In this document: piece by piece, positions 39,098 to 51,027 of the stretch
Layout of the letters: each line of letters begins with the position of its first letter
How positions within the stretch are numbered: position 1 is the first letter of the stretch
NCBI GenBank assembly: GCA_963210315.1
Contig: OY723256.1
Span: 682,001 to 746,000, forward strand
Source of the DNA: Rhynchopus euleeides
Lineage: Eukaryota > Euglenozoa > Diplonemea > Diplonemida > Diplonemidae
Length of the DNA: 64,000 nt
Direction: 5' to 3'
Translations under genes and position numbers: made by a program
The notes under the pieces: model-generated
Told to the model about the DNA's origin: nothing
The model's database searches: none
The model's input: only the letters and a program-made list of their open reading frames with translations

Positions 39098-39508
39098 GTG
39101 CCCCCAAAATGGTGGTTTTCAGTTTCGCGGAATTTGCATTTCCGGCGTTTTTCCGAACCGTGGTGAGGTCATTTTGCCAGGAGCACCAGCATCACCAGTA
39201 ACGCCAGCAACGCCTGTGGAGGAGACCCCCCTCAGAAGTCAAAACCAGCTGCCAAACCAGCCAGGCAATGCAGGATTGTTGCGACCCCCCGACCCAACGA
39301 GACGGAGATGACGAGGATAGTGGATGCCTGGGCAGATTATGTACTGGCTGCCGGGCTCCCCCTCTCCATTATGGAGGACGAACATTTCCCCAAGGCCGTC
39401 GGGGTGACACGCCCCAGCATAGATGTCAAGCAGCTGCCGAGCAGGCACCAACTCGGGGGTAAACTTCTCGATGAGAAGTATGACGCGGTCATGAACGAAG
39501 ACCTGTGA
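39098..39508 (+). pseudogene. hAT transposase fragment, unit III (extra stop)
   Basis: Same segment as 1442-1852 but a CGA-to-TGA change near 39162 splits the frame, leaving 66 codons from the ATG at 39308. Shared with unit IV. Confidence 0.5.
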
Positions 39509-40466
39509 AAGTTGAACAAGTCGGACAGCCGCGTCCCTCCCTGGCCCCCCTCCCCTCCCGCAAACCAGCTCAGTGCACGTAACGTGTGCACCCCCTGCAG
39601 CTTCCTACTGGGTTTTTACTGGGTTTAAACTCGGTTTAAACCGAGTTTAAACCCGGTTTTAGAGTTTAAACCCGGTTTTTTGGGTTTTTTGGGTTTTTTT
39701 TTCCATGTCGCTCCCGTTGGTCACTGCGCTGCTTTGAGTCAGCCACGTGGCGGAAGCCGGACCGCAGGGAGGGGCGTTGCGCCCGTTGACGCCTCTCGCT
39801 CCTCATGTGCCTTGAGTAGCTGCCTGGTGGGTCTGCTTTGAGGCGGGGAATCGCGTCAGGCCAAACAGCCACTGCGAGGACGTCTCCCCTAAAAGAAAAG
39901 AAAGAATGTGGGAAGGGGACGGGGGCGAGATGGGTGGGCGGCGCAAGCCGGAAGGAGCGCCCCCCATGGGGCGGAAGCTCACCCGACAGCATAAAATGCT
40001 GCAAAAACAACAAAAAAGGGGAAAAGAAACCACGCACACCACAACATCAATAAAACCAAAGCCGTGCAGAAAGGGCCCCTCCGCATATATGAAACAGGGC
40101 ACACAGCGGAAAATGAGTTTTTATTCTGGGACCCGGGTTTTTAACCAGGCCTGTCGCTAACTTTTCGATTTTGGAGATTTGGTGGGTTGACGCTCCTGTT
40201 TTGGGGGGGGATCAGGGGGGAAAACACTAGGGGTCAATTTTTCTCGCGCGCGCTCGTGTTGTTGCCAAATTTTCCCATCGGTGGACCACTAGGTGGGCAC
40301 GGTGTGAGGCGCTGGGTTCCTTCCGTGGTTCCTCTCCTGCTCGCGCCGTCGGGTGCCGGAGGAAACCAAAAAATGGCTTTCGGGACCATGATTTCGACGC
40401 TGCCCCCTGATATGTCACGGCCGTCAAAGCGCAAGGACTTGGTTACTAGACGGGCACGCGAGATGG

Positions 40467-40699
40467 GGGGTCTGGGGGGCAGAGCCCCCCAGCCGCCGGA
40501 GGCCACGGTAGTGAGCATCTGTTCATTGTGGGCGTACAGATTCTGTGTGAGTTGGCTGCGTCCTCCTGAGGCTACTGGAGTGGGTGGATTCCCTGACCCG
40601 GTGGGAATCGAATGACTTGAGTACGAGACATACGCCACAGGGGGGTCTGGGGGGCGGAGCCCCCCAGCCGCCGGAGGCCACGGTAGTGAGCATCTGTTC
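40467..40699. repeat. GC hairpin module pair, unit III hAT copy
   Basis: Same pair as 2811-3043. Confidence 0.8.
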
Positions 40700-40711
40700 C
40701 TGCAAAACCAT

Positions 40712-40986
40712 ACTCTCTTCGACGTCGACCCAGTGAAAGTGGGTTGACGCTTGGTCGACGCTTGGTGAGCGTCGACCCAGTGTAACCGGGCCAACGCTAG
40801 GTTAGCGTCGACCCAGTGTAATAAATGGGTTGACGCTTGGTCCAGGCTTGAATGGCAACCCAGTTCCACTAGGTCGACGCTCCAAGCCTCGACCAAGCGT
40901 CAACCCAGTCCACTGGGTCGACGCTGGGTCGACGCTTTTTTATGGGGGGGGGAAACCCAAAATCACTGGGTCGACGGTCGACGCTT
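40712..40986. repeat. Palindromic GTCGACC array, unit III
   Basis: Same array as 3056-3330. Confidence 0.75.
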
Positions 40987-41023
40987 AGCGACATGCCTGG
41001 TTTTTAACAACATTGGGTGGGGG

Positions 41024-41695
41024 GGGGGGGGGGGAAATGTTGGACCAGAGTTTGGGCTGTGCGTCAAGCCTTGCGACCACCGACCCCATGCAACTTTTGC
41101 CCTGTGGGCAGCCACTGCGCTGCCCGTGTAAATCACAGCGTTGGGCCAAGGAGGAAAGCGGCACGAGATCAACGTGCGCTGCACATGACCAACCTGCAAT
41201 GTATAATGGCACATTGAGTGCCGTTGAATCCGCCACGGCGTTACTTTATAGTTTCAGTCTTGGCACAAAAATATAAAGACTGTTGGAGAAGACAAACATC
41301 CTTTCAAATCCCTGCATGGCGGCTTAAAGATAAACATCAACACCATACATTTCCAAACAAAATCCCAACGCTGCTGCTCGCTCAGCCCAGACAGACAGGC
41401 ACTACACATATCCCACCAGCATAACATTCTGCCGCGATGCACCACCTATGCCACACCGCTTGTGTATAAAGTTACAGTCAAACCGAAGACGGGGAGTGGG
41501 TGGAGCTGGGTCACCACCCCGCATGAATCTATCACCGGCACCAGGCCGCTCCCCTCCACCACCACCACCCCCCGCGATGCGGGGGAGGCGGAGGGCCCAA
41601 CACAGCGGAAGGAGGGCCTGAGCCGCATGGCAGCACACTCACTGCCAAACCCCACAACAAGGCCGCCCGCCCGCCCACCCCTCCCACCCTCTCGG
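41024..41695. other. 3' flank of rhamnonate dehydratase, unit III
   Basis: Same as 3368-4041 with a shorter poly-G. No gene recognised. Confidence 0.6.
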
Positions 41696-43048
41696 TCAGA
41701 GCTTTGCCGCGCGCTGGAGCCACTCCGACTGCACCGGGCGTGCCAGAGCATCTGCGTGGAGAAATCCGGCGGTCCGCCGCGCGGCGCCCTGGCGGGGGTA
41801 GGGGCGGCGGCGCGCGAAGTCGGGATTCAGCGTCACCCCAAACCCAGGCTTGGTGGGGTCGAGGTCAATGTACCCATCGCGCGGCAGAGGCTCGTCGAGG
41901 AAGAGCGACCCGAAGTAGGGCGCGATGACATCCGCGTTGGGGGCCAGCATGATGAGCTCCGCCATCGGGCAGTTTTGGAAGGCATACTGCAGGTGGTAGG
42001 AGTACACGCTGGAGCCGTGGGGGATGACCGGCAGGTCGTACGCCGCAGCCATCCCGCAGATCTTGCGGAGCTCTGTGAGCCCGCCGCACCACGTCACATC
42101 CGGCTGCAGCACATCGCAGCACTTCCCCTCGATCAGCTTCCTAAAGCCGTACCGCGTGTACTCATGCTCGCCGCAGGTAAACATCGTGAGGTGGCCTGCC
42201 TTGGCCTTCACCTCTGCGTACCCATCGTAGTCCTCAGGGTGGAGGTGTTCTTCGATCCACTTCACGCCGCCAGGCACGTCTGCCGCAATGCGGCGTGCAA
42301 GCTCAATGGTGTAGGGCACGGTGAGGGACATGTAGCAGTCGATGGCGATGGGATAGTCCTCCCCGACAGATTCGCGCACCGCCTTGATGCGTTCGATGTT
42401 CTGCCGCATCCCCGCGTCGCCGTCGCCCGGGCCGTAGGGGAGTGGGATTTTCGCCTGCACAAAACCCAGGTCCTTCGCGATGTCGGCGCGCACAGTTGTG
42501 GCGTAGACGGGGAGGCGCTCCTTCGTCTTCCCCCCCAGCAGCTGGTAGACCGGCTCGTTGCGGAGCTTGCCCAAGGCATCCCACAGGGCGAGGTCCACCG
42601 CGCTGATGGCCTGGATGGTGAGACCCTTCCTCCCGTAGTTTATGGTGGAGCGCCACATGCAGTCCCATATGTATTCCACGTTGCGGGGGTCCTGCCCCTC
42701 GACGAAGCGGGAGAGGTGGTTTTCCACGATGAAGCATCCGGGCTCGCCTGCAATAGCGATGCCGACGCCGATCATGCCGTTGGTGAGTTCAACCTCGACT
42801 ATCATGGAGCCGATGGCGTCGATGCCCCAGAGCTTCCTGCTTGCCTTATACTGAGGGTACCCGCTCATAGGGTTGGAGATCGGCGTGTCGACAATCCAGT
42901 GCCCCTTCCCCTGGGCATGGCAGTCCGCAGCCCCGCCGCTCTTCTCCTCCGAGGTCTTGTCGGCAGCGACGTATGCACGGATCTCCTTCACTACCACCGC
43001 GCCAGCCTGTGGCACCACCGGGGGGTGCTCCCGGAGGACGAGCGACAT
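41696..43048 (-). CDS. L-rhamnonate dehydratase, unit III copy
   Basis: 450 residues, identical in translation to the copies at 4042 and 18603; catalytic residues intact. Confidence 0.93.
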   Translation of the reverse strand: MSLVLREHPPVVPQAGAVVVKEIRAYVAADKTSEEKSGGAADCHAQGKGHWIVDTPISNPMSGYPQYKASRKLWGIDAIGSMIVEVELTNGMIGVGIAIAGEPGCFIVENHLSRFVEGQDPRNVEYIWDCMWRSTINYGRKGLTIQAISAVDLALWDALGKLRNEPVYQLLGGKTKERLPVYATTVRADIAKDLGFVQAKIPLPYGPGDGDAGMRQNIERIKAVRESVGEDYPIAIDCYMSLTVPYTIELARRIAADVPGGVKWIEEHLHPEDYDGYAEVKAKAGHLTMFTCGEHEYTRYGFRKLIEGKCCDVLQPDVTWCGGLTELRKICGMAAAYDLPVIPHGSSVYSYHLQYAFQNCPMAELIMLAPNADVIAPYFGSLFLDEPLPRDGYIDLDPTKPGFGVTLNPDFARRRPYPRQGAARRTAGFLHADALARPVQSEWLQRAAKL

Positions 43049-43544
43049 CCTGCCTACTCGTGGGGGGGGGCAGCAGCGGCGTGGGCTGTGTGTCTGTGGG
43101 TGGTGGTGTCGAACCCTTGTCTGAGCAGTGCAGCAACATCTGCTCGGTGGGGGGGCTGCAATCAGAGGATGGGGTGTGGGGTGTTGGGGTGCTGCCGCCC
43201 ACCAGACGCATCATGGTATTCTGTTGTGAGTAGCTTCAGCGTGTGCTGCGTTGCGGTTACTGCGTGGGATGTGCGGCCACAGACACCGTGTCTGTCGCAC
43301 ACCCCTGCATCCACCGCCTGGCTGTGGTGACAAGTAGAGATAGGTAGGGGTAATGCGTCGGTATGGCAGGTGAGGGGCCAGACGCTAGAGACATGTGGCC
43401 ATGGCACAAGGCACATGATGGGTGATGGTGGAATGTCGAGCGTGCGGAAAACGACAGCACGGCACCTGATAGGCTGCTGTCAAGCAGCAGCCGCACTTCT
43501 GGCAGCGCGGCTGTATGGGATTCCCTCCTTCAACTTTCCACCTT
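43049..43544. promoter_or_regulatory. 5' flank of rhamnonate dehydratase, unit III
   Basis: Same C-rich tract and AG before the ATG as in unit I. Confidence 0.4.
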
Positions 43545-45057
43545 CCTGTTCCTGTTCATTTTTTTCCCCGTTTCGGACTTTTCTTCTGTACGTCGTGACA
43601 TCGTTTCTCCTACCGAGTGTGATGGAGAAAGGGGGCAGCGGAACGGACGCGCGCACCCTGCCAGGGGCAACAACGCGGAGCCGATGCGTCGCTGTGTGCA
43701 GCACGGTGCTGCACCCTGCCCGCACAAATACAAAGAGTAACAGAAAGAGCGATCGAACCAGCGAGACATTCAGGCTTTTTGAGACACCGCAAAAAAATAC
43801 CTCACCCCCCAGGTGCTTCTCTGGAATCAACCGCAACGCATGCACCACCCCAGAACGGGGTGCGCACGGCACGGCTTGTCCATATCGCCTCTGGCTGGGG
43901 CTGCCATGCTCTGCCCTCCTGCTCTGCTAGTGATTTTTTCCTACGCCCCTCCTATGCGTCATCTGCATGTCCCGCGCCGCGCACGCCGTGCGCACGCGTT
44001 AACGGGAATGAAATAAAAGAAGAAGCGTAGTGACATTCTGTTTAGTTTCCGGTGGGGGGGTGGGGTGGGGGGGGGGGGGGAAGAGAGGGAAGAGAGAGAA
44101 GATAAAAGCGATACGAGCCTGCGGGCGGGGCACAGCAGGGCACGGGCAACGAGAGAGGGGTGCAGATAACGCCGGACGCGCTGGTGTTGGTGCGCAGAGA
44201 GGGGCAGTGTGTGTCGGGGCGGGGAGAGAGAATGGGTATGTGTGATTATTGATGCTATTGTTGAGATGTGGTGTGCAAACGCATGGAGTGCCGGGAGGGC
44301 TATGATCCCCACCGTACCCCCCTGCTATTGCACTTCCCCCCCCCCCCCTGCGATCGCGATTGCGGTTGCGGTTGCAGTTGAAGCACATCACTCACAGAAA
44401 CCCCCGCTGTCTCTTCTCCCCGTTCTGTTCCTACACACCGCCCACCCACACACCAAAGTTTCCGGTTCCCTTCTGGGGTGCCCACCCTGTTTCGCTGTAC
44501 CCAACAGGTCTGCCAAAGTCTGCCTCGGGGGTGGGGGTGCGCTGGGGGGCACAGTAGAGTGGCCCATCCCGCCGCAAACCCCGCCCCCGCATTGTGTGGG
44601 GAGGGAGGGTGTTCCGTCTTCCCCAGCAGCACGGAGCCCGCAGAGCAGGCTATGGTGGCACGGCGGATGTGTTTGGTGGTGAAAGCGAAGCAAGTCAAAA
44701 AAAAAGGGTGACAAAAGCCAAAAGCCAAAGGGGGGTGGGGATGAAGGGGGAGAGGGGCGGGGAGGCAGGGACACCACCCCCAGACAGCAGAGAGGAAGAC
44801 CGGCCAGGTAGGATAGGGGGTGTTTGTTTTGTGCGTCAATTGTCCTTTGTTGCCCAAGAACCGTTGCCCGCTATCCTTTGGAGGACACTGGCAGGGGAGC
44901 CCGGTAGTGGTGGTAAAAATTGAGGCCGGTTTCCATCTGCTCTGGAAGTGGAATAGAAATGCGAAAGGTTGATGAGAGGGGGAGGGGGGTGTGTCATGCC
45001 GTGCCGTGCCGCGTGCTTGTGGTTGGACAATGTCGCATGTCTCGGCGTGTGAGGGGC
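43545..45057. other. Spacer upstream of rhamnonate dehydratase, unit III
   Basis: Same as 20452-21965; no gene recognised. G-run length near 44060 differs between units. Confidence 0.6.
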
Positions 45058-46461
45058 TCACAGCACCTTGCACTGATCGTACATGTCCGGCCTCGACGCA
45101 CCCACCATGCGCAGCCACTCGGGCGACGGAGCCGCGCGGCTCTCCTCCAGCAGCGAGCACTCGTACAGCGCAAGCTCGCGCAGCAGCTCGCGCTTCGACA
45201 GCTGGGTCGGCCCGGCCACCAGCTCGTCGTGCTTCGCCTGCACCAGCGGGTTGGAGAACTGGACGTGGTGGGGGCGGCTGCTGCCTGCGCCCGCCACCGC
45301 CGCCGTCCTGGCGTCGCGCGTCGCACCCCCGAATCGGCACGTGTTGCTGCAGCTGTCGGCGTTGACCCTGTTCCCGTCGTCGCACTGCTCCCCCGCGTCG
45401 CGCGTCCCGTCCCCGCAGCACGTGCGGTACGGGGTCGCCTGCGGCTGCGCCCAGACCCACTCCACCTCGGTGGTGCCGGTCTCTGCGTCCGTCCCGGCCA
45501 GCTGCGCCGCCAGGCTGTCCGGCCCGTATGTGTATGTCACACCGTCGGGCAGCGCCGACAGGCTCCACATGTCGCGCACCGTCACGGGCTTCTGCAGCTC
45601 AGGCAGCGACGACCCACGCGAGTCGTAGGCGTACGGCATCGTCGCGTCCAGCTCGAACGCGCTGTCCGGGATGGACGACCACCAGCGGCGCGACTCCGCC
45701 TCGTAGTGGATCCCGTCCTGCAGCGCCGACTTGTTCACCTTGTCGTGCTCGTGGTAGTCCTGCCACAGCGCCCACAGGCGGTCCACGTTCGCGTGGTGCA
45801 TGAAGAAGACCGGGTCCGCGGGGGACCGCATGGTGGCCATCTGGCCTCCGATGTAGATGTGCGGGGCGGCGTGCGGCGCACCCTCGAGACGCACCGAGAA
45901 GGCGCGGAAGTTCCGGTGGCTGGTGATGATCTCCATCAGAGCCGCCTCCCCCGTGAACCCCTGGCTGCTCCTCCGCCGCTGCAGGCACGCCCCGTTGCGC
46001 ATCGTCCAGCCCGCTGCAATCCCGTTGTCGACGCACTGCGTCTGGCCCTGCGGGTGGTTCACCAGGTTCCCGAAGGTGCGGTTCTTCAGCGGCGCCGACG
46101 CCGCCTGGCGCTCCTCGCTCCCCGCGTCACGCTCCCAGTCCCAGTACGGCACCGTCACGCACTCGAACCCGGGCAGGCTGCGCAGCATGTTCTCGTACTG
46201 CAGCACGTACTGACGGTGCCACGGCAGGAACGCAGACGTCTGGTGCGCGTACTGCTCCTGCCTCTGGTGCGTCTCCACAATACGCAGGTACGTTTCACGC
46301 TGGTCCCGCACCAGCGTCGCCACTGCGTCTGCGTACAGCTGCCTCTCCGAGCACGTCAGGCTCGAGTACGCCTTGCGCACGCGCGGCCCGCACCCATCGT
46401 TCTGTGCCACGCACAGCGCAGCACAGCCGCTCAGCAGCAGCAACGTCTTGGACAAGCCCAT
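45058..46461 (-). CDS. Secreted tyrosinase, unit III copy
   Basis: 467 residues with the same signal peptide, copper ligands and Cys-rich motif as 21966-23369. Confidence 0.92.
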   Translation of the reverse strand: MGLSKTLLLLSGCAALCVAQNDGCGPRVRKAYSSLTCSERQLYADAVATLVRDQRETYLRIVETHQRQEQYAHQTSAFLPWHRQYVLQYENMLRSLPGFECVTVPYWDWERDAGSEERQAASAPLKNRTFGNLVNHPQGQTQCVDNGIAAGWTMRNGACLQRRRSSQGFTGEAALMEIITSHRNFRAFSVRLEGAPHAAPHIYIGGQMATMRSPADPVFFMHHANVDRLWALWQDYHEHDKVNKSALQDGIHYEAESRRWWSSIPDSAFELDATMPYAYDSRGSSLPELQKPVTVRDMWSLSALPDGVTYTYGPDSLAAQLAGTDAETGTTEVEWVWAQPQATPYRTCCGDGTRDAGEQCDDGNRVNADSCSNTCRFGGATRDARTAAVAGAGSSRPHHVQFSNPLVQAKHDELVAGPTQLSKRELLRELALYECSLLEESRAAPSPEWLRMVGASRPDMYDQCKVL

Positions 46462-47680
46462 CCTTGAGGCACGAGAGAATCACAAACTACAGGGATGTGG
46501 GTGTGTTGGTGGGCAGTAGTGCCATCGCGGTTGGGCACAAGGGGCACGCAAGACATTGACCGCAGGGTTGGGGGTGGGGGTGGGGGTGAGGACCCGGCTG
46601 CCGCAGCGTGTCGTCGGTCCTGTTGGGCACCCAACACGGACTGCCTTCTCACGGGGAACATCTTTGTGTCTCAGCCGCCCTGCACAGCGGCAATATATAT
46701 ACAGGCCACACGGTGAACACGAGCCGGTAGGAGGGGGAAGGGGGGCCCCATTAGGAGTGGGTTTTTTTTTGCCTACAAGCGACACCACCACTCAACACAC
46801 ACAATACACACGCGTGAAATCTCTTTGGAAAGTGTCCGCATCACTTCGTCGGGGCACAGCACAGCAATATTCCCCCCACCAGGCCCAGGAAGCCCCACTA
46901 AGCCATCACCGCCACCACCACCCATCTTGTTCGGGAGTGTCGGCAGGGGCTCTGGCAGAGCAAGCCAGCACTCTGGCGTAGCAATCACCCCTGCACATTG
47001 GAACTGGGTAGGGGATGGGAAGGGGAAGCCCCATCCAACTCTGCACCCACTTGCAGAGTGAAGACTTGCCCACGCCCCCCCCACCCCTCGATACACAGAA
47101 CACCTTTGCCACACGGACACATTAGGCATGCTGTTTGTTACAAAAAAAACAGAAAGGGGCTCTGCTGGTTATAATCACTCGGTTTTGGGGAATTTTTTTT
47201 TCCGCACATCCAAAAACTGCCGGGGGACAAACCAATAAGCCCCTCCCGATATTCCCCTTTGCGCCCCCCTGGCAAGCCTGGCAAATCCGACAACATCCCA
47301 CTTCTTTGGTTCGCTGGGTTCGTTCAGATATTTTTTTTGGAAGATGCGTGCACCTTTCTGCTAGTGTACTACAGCCGGCAGCACCACACACCACACCTCC
47401 TCACCCACTTGAGGGGCGCGATGCGGTGCCGGGGGGGGGGGGGGGGGGGGGCGGGCGGGGGGGTATTTTTGAAATAATTGCACATGACATACCCTCACCC
47501 ATCACCTCACCACCACCACCCCCCATTCCATCCATACACCACGGGTTGCCATACCGTTATCGATAACGTTATACACACGTGATGGAATGCCGACCCTACC
47601 ACCACCCACCCCCACCTCCTCACTCCTTTGCCACAACACGCGCTTTGTGAAACATCACGCGACACACACTCTCAGCCCGT
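46462..47680. other. Spacer upstream of tyrosinase, unit III
   Basis: Same as 23370-24589, including the 14-bp palindrome at 47555-47568. No gene recognised. Confidence 0.6.
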
Positions 47681-48016
47681 TCACAGCAGCTGCTTAATCT
47701 GGCTCCGAAGCTGCTTAAGCTCCTGCGAAAGGGTCGTGTTTTCCCCCTGGATCTCTGCAAGGTCCTGCTCGACTGCATCGGTGTTGAGCGAGCTGTTCCG
47801 TGTCGTCTGCTTCTCCACCTTCTCGGAAACCTCGTGCAGCAGCTGTCGTGTGCTGGCCTGCTGCTCGACAGTCCCGATCAGGTGTGTGAAGGACTCGCGG
47901 AGGGAGATGATCTCCTGATACACAGCCACCCCGTAGCTGACGTTCGACTGGTCCAGCTTCTTCGTCTCTGTGTAGCACTTCTCCTCAGTGGCGGCAGTGC
48001 ATTGCACGCTTCCACC
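47681..48016 (-). pseudogene. Coiled-coil protein fragment, unit III copy
   Basis: Same as 24590-24925; the 5' end is lost at the repeat-block insertion. Confidence 0.55.
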
Positions 48017-48289
48017 ACTGACCAAGTCCCCATTTTTTTTTCCAGCACACGCGGATTGTGTCGGTGTGTGAAGAACTTTGCCTGAAGTACAGAAAATGGG
48101 GGTGTCAGTGGCGGAGCACAAAAGAAGAAAACATCAGAAACATATTCATTCGTGTCGTGGATCTGTCTTCGCGGTGGTGTATTTCCCCTAACACCCTTGG
48201 CTGGTCAGGACCTGTCATGTGTGTCAGTTGCAAAATACATCCATTCCGCTCGATCCTTTCCGACAGTTGTTGCATTGCACGCTTCCACC
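48017..48289. repeat. 273-bp repeat-block insertion, unit III copy
   Basis: Same as 24926-25198, with the 19-bp direct repeat. It holds the empty site (single AGCACACG near 48044) of the 594-bp MITE. Confidence 0.6.
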
Positions 48290-48363
48290 CAGGACCCTAA
48301 GGACCCTCGGGTTGAAAGGGACGCCGCGCGACGTTACTTGCTCGGTGAAATCCGCCCGGTTGA

Positions 48364-49107
48364 TCATTCGGGAAGCAGGACCGGGTCCGTTGCCGTCACC
48401 CCCCTCGTATATTGGTCGGCCCGTTGGTCTGATGTTGAGACCCACTCACACACGACCTGGAGCTGAGCGCCAGCCGCCAGGGTGAACAGGTCAGCAATCA
48501 CGTGGTTCGAACGGAAGTCTGATGAGTGACCTCTCTGGATGCTGTGGACTGCCGGCAGGTTATCAACCATCAGCTTGATCCTCGTGGCCCGCAAGCTTTT
48601 CGACGCCAGAGCGATCGCCTGCCTCGCTGCGTACAGCTCCTTCACGTAGATGTGCCACATCTCCTTCCCGTTGGAGAAAGCCGCCTGCGCCACTTGTTGC
48701 GGATCAGACTCTAATATCGCCGCCCAGGATGTCGAGGAAGCATCAGACCATGCCGTGGTGCACGTAGTAGGACCCCTCCCAATCCAGGGGTTCTCCGTCA
48801 TCTGCGCTGACCTCTGTTCGATTTCCTTGATGGCTGACGGTCTTACCGCGATCGGCGTGTCCCACTCCGCCGATTCGAACAGGTCCCTCGCCACATCTCT
48901 GATGAAGCTCAGCGTCGCCGGGAGGAAACACAGGAAAGAGTTTGTCGTGTACGAGTGCCACACCAAGCCCCCGACAACCTTGTAGATCGCCCTCGGGGTT
49001 GCTCTGCCCCCCCCGCACCGCTGCATGTTCCCGAGTCCCCAGAAATTTCTGAACCCACGCCGGGTCCGACCGGTAGCAGTGGCGTTGTAGATCAAACGAT
49101 AGTCCAA
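48364..49107 (-). CDS. RNase H domain, copy III
   Basis: Same 247-residue frame and acidic residues as 8740-9483. Confidence 0.75.
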   Translation of the reverse strand: MDYRLIYNATATGRTRRGFRNFWGLGNMQRCGGGRATPRAIYKVVGGLVWHSYTTNSFLCFLPATLSFIRDVARDLFESAEWDTPIAVRPSAIKEIEQRSAQMTENPWIGRGPTTCTTAWSDASSTSWAAILESDPQQVAQAAFSNGKEMWHIYVKELYAARQAIALASKSLRATRIKLMVDNLPAVHSIQRGHSSDFRSNHVIADLFTLAAGAQLQVVCEWVSTSDQRADQYTRGVTATDPVLLPE

Positions 49108-50076
49108 AGGTGTTGAACATCTGCGTGGGCTGGCCGTAGCCCTGCTCGTCCAGTGACATCTTGGCGTTGACTGTTGCGCATCGGGTGAGGAAAATCTCGA
49201 ACTTCTCAGCCGCCTCCTGTTGCGATCCTGCTGTCACGATGAAGTTGTCGACCCAGGTGACTCCCTCAGACGGTGGCAGCAGTACCCGCGCTGTCCGCTG
49301 CGCGATGCACGGTGCGTACTTCCACCCCATGCAGAGTGCCTTCAATCTTGTAGTCACGAAATTCCCCCGTTGGGGTGCAACCTTCACGCCAAAGAAGTCT
49401 CTGATTTCGGGGTGCACCGGGAACTGGTAGAACCAGCTTTTCCCGTCGGTGGCCACGACCCAGTTCGCCTGCAGCAATCGCCCGATCACCCCCACGATCC
49501 GTGGGAGCAGCATGTCTTGAGGTGGTTGCATGCAGTCGTTCAGCTTCCTGCCATCCAGAACGAAACGCCTCCCACCGGATTTCTTCTCCACGGTAAAGCC
49601 GTGCAGCACTACCTTGGGCTCGTGGGAAACCTCCTCCAGCACTTCATACTGCTTCAGCGCGTCCAGATGGTGAAGAAGATTTCTGGATATTCTCATCCTG
49701 AAGCGGGCGTCGGACCTGATTCGCTGGAGCTCTCCTTCCCAGAAACGCGCGTAGAAGCTGCCTGGGTCCGTGATCACGTCAATCACGCCTTGAAGCTCGC
49801 CCGCCTGGTCCAATATCTTCAGCTGATGTAGGTCCATGAAACCGACACATATGGGTGCGATGTAGTCTTCGTTTGGCTTCCCTCCCTTATGAGGCGGCCT
49901 CCGCGGTTTCCCGCCGATAGAGATCGCAAGAGCTTCATCGTATAGAGTGTCGAGCCCGGGCCCCATATCTCCGTCGTCGTTGCACCCATCGCCCTCAGGT
50001 CTGTATCGCGCCCTGTTCCCCGGGATCCACGGAACACCTGGGAAATTTCCCCGCAACAGGTTCCTCACATGGCTTC
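49043..50076 (-). CDS. Reverse transcriptase domain, copy III
   Basis: Same as 25952-26985; part of an open frame 48743-51031; motif C W-V-D-N. Confidence 0.75.
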
Positions 50077-50934
50077 CCGCAGTTTTTCCGACATGGCTGC
50101 CGTCACGTCCACCCGCTGTAGCCCCGCCTCTGCGACGTATCGGATCAGCGACTCTGTCGTCTGGTGACGGGTGAGAAAACACAGCTCGTCGAGGGGCACC
50201 TTCTGCTTCAGGAGGAATTGCGCTGCTCCTCTCCTGAGGGAGTGCGAGGTGAGAGACCTGTTGACTCGCTGGAGGGCTGCCCCGATCTGGCTCGACGTGA
50301 TCCCTGGCGGGAATATCATACCTGTCGGGTCGCTGATCGCTTTCAGACGGTGGCTGAGTGTCGCCCTCGCGCCGTCCGTCACGTGGTGGCCCGTGAAACG
50401 CCCCAGTTGAAATGGATCTCCTTTGGTCTCCCGCCAGTGCACTGTCACCACTCCGTCCGCCCTGATGTTGACCTCTTGTCTCTTGAGTCGCAGCACGTCT
50501 GACGCTCTCCCGGCTGTCACCCAGCACATTTCCACCGCTAGACGTGTGAGGGGTTTTGGCTCGAGTCGCACTGCAGAGGTCACGTCGTGGGGTCCTGCCG
50601 GTGTTGCCTGTTTTCCTGGGATCAGCGCCCCTGATCTTCGCAAGCTCCGCCTGTAGTCCTGCAGCAGCTGCGATTCCGACAGGGACACGCCGCTTGTCCG
50701 CCTCAACGCCCCTGCGACATCCATCGTGTATTGCAGGGCGGACGCCGCGGTTATCCCGTCCAACGTCCTCTTCTTCTCCACCCAGTATATGAGCGCGAGG
50801 TCGTGTGGAATCCCGCCGTTCCGTTCCTCCCAAGTCGCCTTGAACTCGAGGTAGCGGCGGGAGGTGCTCCTCAGGCTCTTCCAGTACGACCCTGCCAGGC
50901 ACTGTGCGAGAGTCTCCCTCGCCGATTTGAGCAC
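50065..50934 (-). CDS. Tyrosine recombinase, copy III
   Basis: Complete R-K-H-R-H-Y set as in 10441-11310. Confidence 0.85.
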   Translation of the reverse strand: MLKSARETLAQCLAGSYWKSLRSTSRRYLEFKATWEERNGGIPHDLALIYWVEKKRTLDGITAASALQYTMDVAGALRRTSGVSLSESQLLQDYRRSLRRSGALIPGKQATPAGPHDVTSAVRLEPKPLTRLAVEMCWVTAGRASDVLRLKRQEVNIRADGVVTVHWRETKGDPFQLGRFTGHHVTDGARATLSHRLKAISDPTGMIFPPGITSSQIGAALQRVNRSLTSHSLRRGAAQFLLKQKVPLDELCFLTRHQTTESLIRYVAEAGLQRVDVTAAMSEKLREAM

Positions 50935-51027
50935 CGCGCTCTCCTGCTCGTCCGTCAGTCCCGTCTCGTGCTGCCGTCTTCTGCCTCTTTCGCTCGGGGG
51001 GGGGCACAGGATCTGTTCGTAGGGGAG

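Larger units (their letters stand above)
32119..41015. mobile_element. hAT-like element, unit III, interrupted by 6.7-kb insertion
   Basis: Left end CAATGTTGTTA at 32119 and right end TAACAACATTG ending 41015. The 6,723-bp satellite-bearing insertion sits 80 bp inside the left end. Without it the element is essentially the same as the other three copies, with one extra GGGTTTAAACTC motif shared with unit IV. Confidence 0.8.
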
